Assembly (NCBI GenBank): GCA_014380985.1
Contig: JACMIU010000692.1
Location: 1-18,536, forward strand
Length of the DNA: 18,536 nt
Direction: 5' to 3'
From: Armatimonadota bacterium
Lineage (GTDB): Bacteria > Armatimonadota > Armatimonadia > Armatimonadales > Armatimonadaceae
A model generated the notes under the pieces. The model worked only from the letters and a program-made list of their open reading frames with translations, was not told where the DNA came from and did not search any database. Each line of letters opens with the position of its first letter. Position 1 is the stretch's first letter. Position numbers and translations under genes: made by a program. Shown in pieces: positions 13,317 through 18,536 of this stretch.

Positions 13317-14084
13317 TCAACCGGCGGCACGGCGCAGGTGCGCGATTGCCGGGGCGGCTTCGCTGGCTAAATCGCGCCAAGTGGATTCAATCGAAACGCG
13401 ACCATCGTAGCCCCCGGCACGAAGCGCGGTGAAAAACGCCGCGTGATCATACGTTCCGGTTGCGGGGGCGAAACGCCCGGTGTCCGCCGTGTGCGCGTGG
13501 ACAAGAAGCGCACCGTGTTTCGTCGCTTCGGAGACCGGCTCGTTGTCCTTTTCCATATGGTACGAGTCGGCGAGGAGGCGCACCCCCGGCATATTGCAAG
13601 CGGTGACATAACCTGCCCCTTCCCCCACCGAGTTGATGATGTTGGATTCGGCGCGGTTCAGCGGTTCAATCGCCAGCGCGACGCCGGTTTCCGCGCTGGC
13701 ACTCGCGCACAAGAGGAGAAAATCGGCGATGTTATTTGTGGCATCTTCTCGCGCATAACCTTCGGGAACGCGCCGCGACCCGCCGCTTCCGAAAACAATC
13801 ACCGACGCGCCGACCTGCGCGGCACGGGAAAACGCCACGGGGACGTACCGCGCCGCCCGTTCCCAGTCCGCGTTATCGCCAACGATTTTCAGATCGCCGG
13901 GCAGAAACAGGTTGAATGCTTCGACGGGAAGCGGCATTGCCAGCATTTCGGCGCGTTTCGTTGCCCACGTAGACTCGCCTTCTTCCGGCACGAGCATATC
14001 CCGCACCGACAGTTCGATGTAGTCTGCGCCCGCGTCGGCGATTAACTGCGCCTTGTCCGCACTTGCACAGATTCCGATTCGCAT
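13317..14084 (-). CDS. sugar isomerase/epimerase, xylose-isomerase-like TIM barrel
   Basis: The 255-residue cytoplasmic protein belongs to the xylose-isomerase-like TIM-barrel group that includes D-tagatose 3-epimerase and hydroxypyruvate isomerase. The metal and catalytic residues of the group are in place: Glu140 in LAIEPLNRAESN, Asp173 in LLADSYHM, His196/His198 in LVHAHTAD and Glu233 in VSIESTW. The protein is a little shorter than typical members (about 270-290). The ATG lies 3 bp after the beta-galactosidase stop, with AGGAGA inside the end of that gene at 7 nt spacing, so it is the last gene of the fucosidase-galactosidase operon. A role in converting a released sugar is likely; the exact keto-sugar or polyol-linked substrate is unknown. 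Confidence 0.85.
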   Translation of the reverse strand: MRIGICASADKAQLIADAGADYIELSVRDMLVPEEGESTWATKRAEMLAMPLPVEAFNLFLPGDLKIVGDNADWERAARYVPVAFSRAAQVGASVIVFGSGGSRRVPEGYAREDATNNIADFLLLCASASAETGVALAIEPLNRAESNIINSVGEGAGYVTACNMPGVRLLADSYHMEKDNEPVSEATKHGALLVHAHTADTGRFAPATGTYDHAAFFTALRAGGYDGRVSIESTWRDLASEAAPAIAHLRRAAG

Positions 14085-14087
14085 AAG

Positions 14088-17000
14088 CTATTCTCCTACC
14101 GGACGTAGCCGCACCTTTAGCGTAAACGGCTCCGGCTTTAGTTGATATTGCGGCAACGTTCCCGGTCCGCAACTTTCTGACCCCAGCCCGTTTTGAGCCG
14201 CGTCTAAGTGCAAAATTACGCGGTCGGTGCGCGGCACGAGTTCGGCATGGTGCTTCGCCGCTTCGATGTCGTGCGTCGTGAACCGGTGTGCCGAAAACGA
14301 AAATAGCGACGCAGTGCATGCCGTCGCCTCAACGCCGAAGCCGTCCGCGCCCGTGAGCGTGACGCGGCGCGTCTCGCCCCGGTTGCCATTCTCCTGTGGG
14401 CGCACATACGGCGTAAACAGTTCGTCTACGCTCGCGGTGTAGTGTCCGACCAGTGCGGCTTGGCAAGAGTCGGTGTAGTTCTCACCGCGTCCCAAGCCAA
14501 ACCAATCCACGGTCTCAATGCTCGCCGGAAGTGCCATTTCGACCCCGATGCGCGGCAACCGTTCGGGAAACTTTCCTCGCGGTGTTCCTGAAACGGTAAA
14601 GTCTACCGTGCCATCGTAGGATATATCGTACACATACACGCAGTCGTAGGCAATAGCGCGAACCGGGGGCGACACGCAAACGCGCACCGTGACGCGAACG
14701 CTCGTGCCGATTTGCTCGTACTCGAAGCCGTCCAATCGGTGCTGAAGCGCGTGTAGTCCGGCTTTGCGCCATTCGCGCTCCCAGCGTTCGCCCCCGCCCC
14801 GGCTTTCGTTATCAATGCTTGCCCGCCACAGCGTCACACGAAACCCTGCCTCCGGCACATCAGCAAACAGGTCACGCCCCGCCCTTTTCCATTCTTGCAG
14901 ATGCCCGCGCACCTTATCGAAAACAAACTCGGATCTTCCGATGCGAATGTTCAGAGCCGTCGCGCCCTCGCTGGATGCAATTCCGCCCGCCCCTACCCGT
15001 GCGGCGACGGGGGCGGTGCCGCTAATTACCGGCAGGACAAACTGCGCCGTGGCGATTTCGTGTCCGCTTTTTGCCCACGGCGTGTCCGCGTTTAGCACGA
15101 AGCGCAGCGTTAGGTGATACTCGCCCGTGCCGGTCACGTAATCGCCAACCAGTAGTGCGAGCGGCGACGATTTTCCGGCGGGGGTCGGCGGCACATCCGC
15201 CACGCCATCCGTCACTGTGTCGCCGTTCCTTGTCAGCGTCCAAACAATTCGCAGATGGGCAAGGTCGGCGAACTCGTAGCGGTTGGTAATGGCAAAAAGC
15301 GCGATTTCGCCACTAATATCGGTCGCAGAAACCGTTACCGGTTCCAGAATCTTTTTGTATTCGGCAAGCCCCGGCGACGCCGACCGGTCGGGAAACAGCA
15401 AGCCGTCGCAAACAAAGTTGCCGTCGTTCGGCTCGTCGCCGTAGTCGCCACCATAGGCATAAAACGGCTTGCCGTTCGTGTCTTCCGCCAGCAAACCGTG
15501 ATCGAGCCATTCCCACACGCACCCGCCGATTAGACGGTCATGGGCGCGAATCGCTTCCCAGTATTCTTTCAAACCACCGGGCCCGGTGCCCATCGCGTGC
15601 GCGTATTCACACAAAAAGAACGGCTTGTCCGCGAACACTTCATTCGGAACGGTGCGATCCCATAGGGTAATATCCGTGTCGCCCGACGCTATTTGTAGCA
15701 TCGTCGGTATGCTCGTATACATCTGGCTCACCATGTGGGACACTTCGGCTTGGGCGTCGCCTTCGTAATGGATGAAGCGACTCGCGTCGCGCTCTCGAAT
15801 CCATGCCGCCATCGCCCGGTGATTGTCGCCAAATCCCGACTCGTTGCCGAGGCTCCAGAAAATAATCGAGCAGAAGTTTTTGTCGCGTTCCACCATTCGC
15901 GCCGCCCGGTCAACGTAAGCGTCGCGCCAATCGGGGTTGTCGCTGATGGTAAAGCCACCGTTTTCTCCAAAGCCGTGGCACTCCAAGTCGGCTTCGTCAA
16001 TCGCGTACAAGCCGAACCGATCGCAAAGCGTGAAAAAGTACGGATCGGGCGGGTAATGGCTGGTGCGAACCGTGTTGATATTGTTTTGCTTCATCAGCAA
16101 AATATCTAGAAGCATCGTTTCGCGGGTTAGGACGCGCCCGGTTTCGGGATGAAACTCGTGCCGGTTGACGCCGCGCAGTTTCACCGAAACACCGTTGATG
16201 AGTAGGCGGCAGTTTTCAATCGCAAGATGGCGGAAACCCACGCTTTGCCGAACGGTCTGAAGTGCCGCGCCAGTCGCGTCCCGTGATGTAACGAGCAGGG
16301 TATAAAGATACGGCGCGTCGGCGTTCCACAGTACAGGGTTCTCAATCGGCAGGGAAAGCGCGAGCGTGGTGTATTCGCCGGAAAGTGAGGCGACCAAACC
16401 GTCCATACCATTCTCGACCGGTGCGCCGCTTGCATCCAGAAGTGCGATGTCCACCGTGATATTCGCCGCGTCCGTGCCGGTGTTTCGTAGCGTAATTTCC
16501 GCTTGCAGGTCGGCGCGGTCGAGTGTATCGGCGACTTCGGGGCGAACGAACAGGTCGAAGATTTGCACATCAGGCGCGGCGATTAGCGTCACGTCGCGGA
16601 AAATGCCCGACAGCCACCACATATCCTGATCTTCTAAATATGAGCCGTCGCTCCACTTATAAACGCGCACCGCGAGCAGATTTTCCACGCCCGGTTTCAC
16701 CAGCGCGGTAACGTCGAACTCGGCGGGCATCCGGCTGACCTTCGAGAACCCGACGTACTGCCCGTTCACGAACAGTTCAAACGCGGAATCCACGCCCTCG
16801 AAGCGAAGCGTCAGGTTATAATCGCCCCATTCTTCCGGCACGGCAAACGTGTAGCGATACGATCCCGTGGGGTTGTCGGTCGGCACGTGCGGCGGGTCGA
16901 GCGGAAACGGGTACTGCACGTTCGTGTAGTGCGGTTTGTCGAAGCCGTTTAACTGCCAGTGTCCGGGAACCGGCATCGTACGCCACGCCCCGTCATCGAA

Positions 17001-17216
17001 CGTTTCGCTCGCAAACCCTTCGGGGGCTTCCAGTGCGGTCGGGGAACCGTAAAACTTCCAGTCGCCGTTCAGGGAAAGTTCGAGCGGCGAAGCGGCGTCG
17101 GTGTCATCCGCCACGGTGTCGGAAAAAGCGGTAAATCGGGCGCGGGCGGGCAGGTGTCCGCTCTGAGATAGGGCAGGATTCTGCCAAAAAGGAGTGTCGT
17201 TACAGGGTTCGGTCAT
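14088..17216 (-). CDS. lacZ: beta-galactosidase, GH2 family, LacZ type
   Basis: The 1042-residue enzyme should release terminal beta-D-galactose. It is close in length to E. coli LacZ (1024) and shows the five-domain layout: sugar-binding jelly roll (about 45-215, with DWKFYGSP, VPGHWQLNGFDKPHYTN and EDQDMWWLSGIFRDV, Asp199), Ig-like domain (220-330), TIM barrel (about 335-625), second Ig-like domain and C-terminal Bgal_small_N domain ending RLRPVGE. Catalytic residues are present: His414 (ECHG), acid/base Glu459 (SLGNES) and nucleophile Glu537 (FFLCEYAHAMGTGPGGLKEY). No signal peptide, so probably cytoplasmic. ATG 17216 is preferred; an in-frame GTG at 17249 would overlap the fucosidase gene and has no better ribosome binding site. 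It is 7 bp after the GH95 gene and 3 bp before the isomerase. Beta-galactosidase is well supported; action on other beta-linked sugars cannot be excluded. Confidence 0.95.
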   Translation of the reverse strand: MTEPCNDTPFWQNPALSQSGHLPARARFTAFSDTVADDTDAASPLELSLNGDWKFYGSPTALEAPEGFASETFDDGAWRTMPVPGHWQLNGFDKPHYTNVQYPFPLDPPHVPTDNPTGSYRYTFAVPEEWGDYNLTLRFEGVDSAFELFVNGQYVGFSKVSRMPAEFDVTALVKPGVENLLAVRVYKWSDGSYLEDQDMWWLSGIFRDVTLIAAPDVQIFDLFVRPEVADTLDRADLQAEITLRNTGTDAANITVDIALLDASGAPVENGMDGLVASLSGEYTTLALSLPIENPVLWNADAPYLYTLLVTSRDATGAALQTVRQSVGFRHLAIENCRLLINGVSVKLRGVNRHEFHPETGRVLTRETMLLDILLMKQNNINTVRTSHYPPDPYFFTLCDRFGLYAIDEADLECHGFGENGGFTISDNPDWRDAYVDRAARMVERDKNFCSIIFWSLGNESGFGDNHRAMAAWIRERDASRFIHYEGDAQAEVSHMVSQMYTSIPTMLQIASGDTDITLWDRTVPNEVFADKPFFLCEYAHAMGTGPGGLKEYWEAIRAHDRLIGGCVWEWLDHGLLAEDTNGKPFYAYGGDYGDEPNDGNFVCDGLLFPDRSASPGLAEYKKILEPVTVSATDISGEIALFAITNRYEFADLAHLRIVWTLTRNGDTVTDGVADVPPTPAGKSSPLALLVGDYVTGTGEYHLTLRFVLNADTPWAKSGHEIATAQFVLPVISGTAPVAARVGAGGIASSEGATALNIRIGRSEFVFDKVRGHLQEWKRAGRDLFADVPEAGFRVTLWRASIDNESRGGGERWEREWRKAGLHALQHRLDGFEYEQIGTSVRVTVRVCVSPPVRAIAYDCVYVYDISYDGTVDFTVSGTPRGKFPERLPRIGVEMALPASIETVDWFGLGRGENYTDSCQAALVGHYTASVDELFTPYVRPQENGNRGETRRVTLTGADGFGVEATACTASLFSFSAHRFTTHDIEAAKHHAELVPRTDRVILHLDAAQNGLGSESCGPGTLPQYQLKPEPFTLKVRLRPVGE

Positions 17217-17223
17217 TATAGTT

Positions 17224-18536
17224 TCAAGAGATTCGCGCCTCAAGGTCACCAGTTAGGGTGGCGGTTTGTCCGGCGTCAAGCGTCATTGGAACCGTTTTTC
17301 CCCGGTACGCCACGTAAAAACGCGCCGCACCGCAATCGGAAAAAATCGTCGCTTCGGTAAGTTCGCCGTTCGCCCACGCGATTCCTACCGCAAGCCCACC
17401 CCGCGCCCGTAAGCCGGATACGGAGCCAGTGTGCCAAATGTCTGGCAGTGCGGGAAGCAGGTTTATCGCGCCCACGTGGCTCTGCAGAATCATTTCGATA
17501 ACGCCCGCCGTGAACGCGAAGTTGCCATCAATCTGGAACGGCGGGTGCGCGTCGAACAGGTTGGCGTACACGCCGCCGCCGCCCATATAGTTGGTGTCGC
17601 TCTTGTCCACGAGCGTGAGTAGCCGCTTCACCAATTCGTAAGCGTGATTGCCGTCGCCGAGACGCGCCCACAAACACAGTTTCCAGCCGAGGCTCCAACC
17701 AGTTCCGGCGTCGCCACGGATTTCGAGCGACCGACACACGGCGTCGCACAGGGCGGGGTCAGATTCCGCCGAATAAAGCGCGGCGGGATACAAGCCGTAC
17801 AGGTGCGAAACATGGCGATGATGTTCGTCCTCGTCCTCGAACTCGCGGAACCATTCTAAAAGTTGCCCCCGCGAACCGATTTGTTGAGGAAGCAGTTTCG
17901 CCCGCGCCGCCTTTAGTTCGTCGGCGAAAGACGGCTCGGCTTGCAGAATCGCCGCCGCCTCAATGACGTTGCCGAACAAGTCGCGGATAATTTCCATATC
18001 CATAGTGGTCGCCACGCTCACGGCGGACAGTTTGCCGGAAGCCGTGCGGAACCGGTGTTCGGGCGACGTACTCGGCGCGGTGACAAGGTAGCCGTCGTGT
18101 TCGACCAGCAAGCCGAGGCAAAACCGCGCCGCGCCCGCCATCACCGGGTACGCTTCGCGCAGAAAATCTTCGTTCCCGCCAAACTCGTAATGCTCCCATA
18201 AATGCCGACACAGCCACGCGCCTCCGAAGCACCAGTTCGCCCACATCGGTTCGCCCCCGACCGGCGACGATTTGCGCCACAGGTCGGAGTTATGGTGCGC
18301 CGTCCAGCCGCTCGCGCCGTAATTGACGCGGGCGGTCTCCGCGCCGGTTATGGCAAGTTCGCGGATAAATCGTAACAATGGCTCGTGGCACTCGGACAGG
18401 TTCGCGGTTTCGGCGAGCCAGTAGTTCATTTGTGCGTTGATGTTCAGCGTATAGTTGCTACTCCACGGCGGGCGCAGTTCGGCATTCCAGATGCCTTGTA
18501 GGTTCGCGGGCTGGGTTCCGGCGCGACTGGACGCGA
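17224..18536 (-). CDS. GH95 alpha-L-fucosidase, C-terminal part (5' end outside the window)
   Basis: About 436 residues are visible and the frame stays open to the right edge, so the N-terminal beta-sandwich part is missing; family members are usually near 750-800 residues. GH95 signatures are strong: GTQPANLQGIWN, RPPWSSNYTLNINAQMNYW, SECHEPLLRFI, GWTAHHNSDLWR, GGAWLCRHLWEHYEF and APSTSPEHRF. In the characterised Bifidobacterium AfcA the catalytic residues are two Asn of an NxN motif, a Glu in the TSPE region and a late Asp. Here they map to NIN of TLNINAQ, the Glu of TSPEHRF and the Asp of FQIDGNFAF, all present. The expected reaction is inverting hydrolysis of alpha-1,2-linked fucose from galactose; some relatives act on L-galactose. 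Whether it is secreted cannot be told because the start is missing. It is the first visible gene of the operon with lacZ. Confidence 0.93.
   Translation of the reverse strand, partial: ASSRAGTQPANLQGIWNAELRPPWSSNYTLNINAQMNYWLAETANLSECHEPLLRFIRELAITGAETARVNYGASGWTAHHNSDLWRKSSPVGGEPMWANWCFGGAWLCRHLWEHYEFGGNEDFLREAYPVMAGAARFCLGLLVEHDGYLVTAPSTSPEHRFRTASGKLSAVSVATTMDMEIIRDLFGNVIEAAAILQAEPSFADELKAARAKLLPQQIGSRGQLLEWFREFEDEDEHHRHVSHLYGLYPAALYSAESDPALCDAVCRSLEIRGDAGTGWSLGWKLCLWARLGDGNHAYELVKRLLTLVDKSDTNYMGGGGVYANLFDAHPPFQIDGNFAFTAGVIEMILQSHVGAINLLPALPDIWHTGSVSGLRARGGLAVGIAWANGELTEATIFSDCGAARFYVAYRGKTVPMTLDAGQTATLTGDLEARIS

Noticed and set aside
17217..17249. GTG start at 17249 for beta-galactosidase
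   Set aside because: It would overlap the fucosidase gene by 26 bp with no Shine-Dalgarno site, and the added residues (MTLRRESLETI) have no match to the family start; ATG 17216 is simpler.
1..18536. Mobile element, prophage, CRISPR or defence system
   Set aside because: No transposase, integrase, direct-repeat array, terminal inverted repeats or nuclease/helicase genes were seen; all genes look like ordinary chromosomal genes with similar base use.

Overview
The window reads as a chromosomal segment of a GC-rich bacterium, most likely a member of the Armatimonadota or a close relative. This is an inference. It rests on the pseudopilin N-terminus (GFTLIELL..., then ILFPVFAQARSKARQ), a style common in that phylum, on the carbohydrate-active gene content, and on an ECF sigma/anti-sigma pair of SigR/RsrA type outside an obvious actinobacterial context. 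There are no rRNA or tRNA genes, no CRISPR array, and no transposase or phage gene. Coding density is very high and no gene-free stretch exceeds about 190 bases.

Left part (1-3393, + strand): a secreted beta-propeller protein, a galactose-mutarotase-type aldose 1-epimerase and an aldo/keto reductase. A hairpin closes this block at 3400-3430. Next comes a minus-strand operon (6104 down to 3435): a membrane-anchored TPR-like protein, 5'-methylthioadenosine phosphorylase, a SigR/SigH-like ECF sigma factor whose TTG start overlaps the phosphorylase gene by 8 bp, and a zinc-binding anti-sigma factor. The anti-sigma gene has its own candidate ECF promoter (GGAAC-N17-CGTT), which suggests a feedback loop.

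Middle part (6265-10150, + strand): a SulP anion transporter and a beta-carbonic anhydrase only 4 nt apart, which together suggest bicarbonate or inorganic-carbon handling. They are followed by a Cys-pair protein of unknown function with a perfect TATAAT box 6 nt before its start codon (probably leaderless), and by an SPFH/prohibitin-type membrane protein. A perfect 12-bp hairpin terminator separates these from a convergent secreted GH13 alpha-amylase-type enzyme carrying a glycogen-binding-like module (12314-10203, - strand). A 190-bp divergent control region then leads to a type II pseudopilin-like protein (12505-13278, + strand), which is also closed by a hairpin.

Right part (14084 up to the window edge, - strand): a tight sugar-degradation operon read from right to left. 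It holds a GH95 alpha-L-fucosidase (5' end outside the window), a LacZ-type GH2 beta-galactosidase and a xylose-isomerase-like TIM-barrel sugar isomerase/epimerase, with gaps of only 7 and 3 bp. Together they fit stepwise removal of fucose and then galactose from fucosylated galactosides such as plant xyloglucan side chains.

The most unusual signals are regulatory. ECF-like GGAAC/CGT boxes lie in front of three genes. A CCGATTC box at fixed spacing from -10 elements appears in front of apparently leaderless genes. Shine-Dalgarno sites built around AGAAAG recur across the window.
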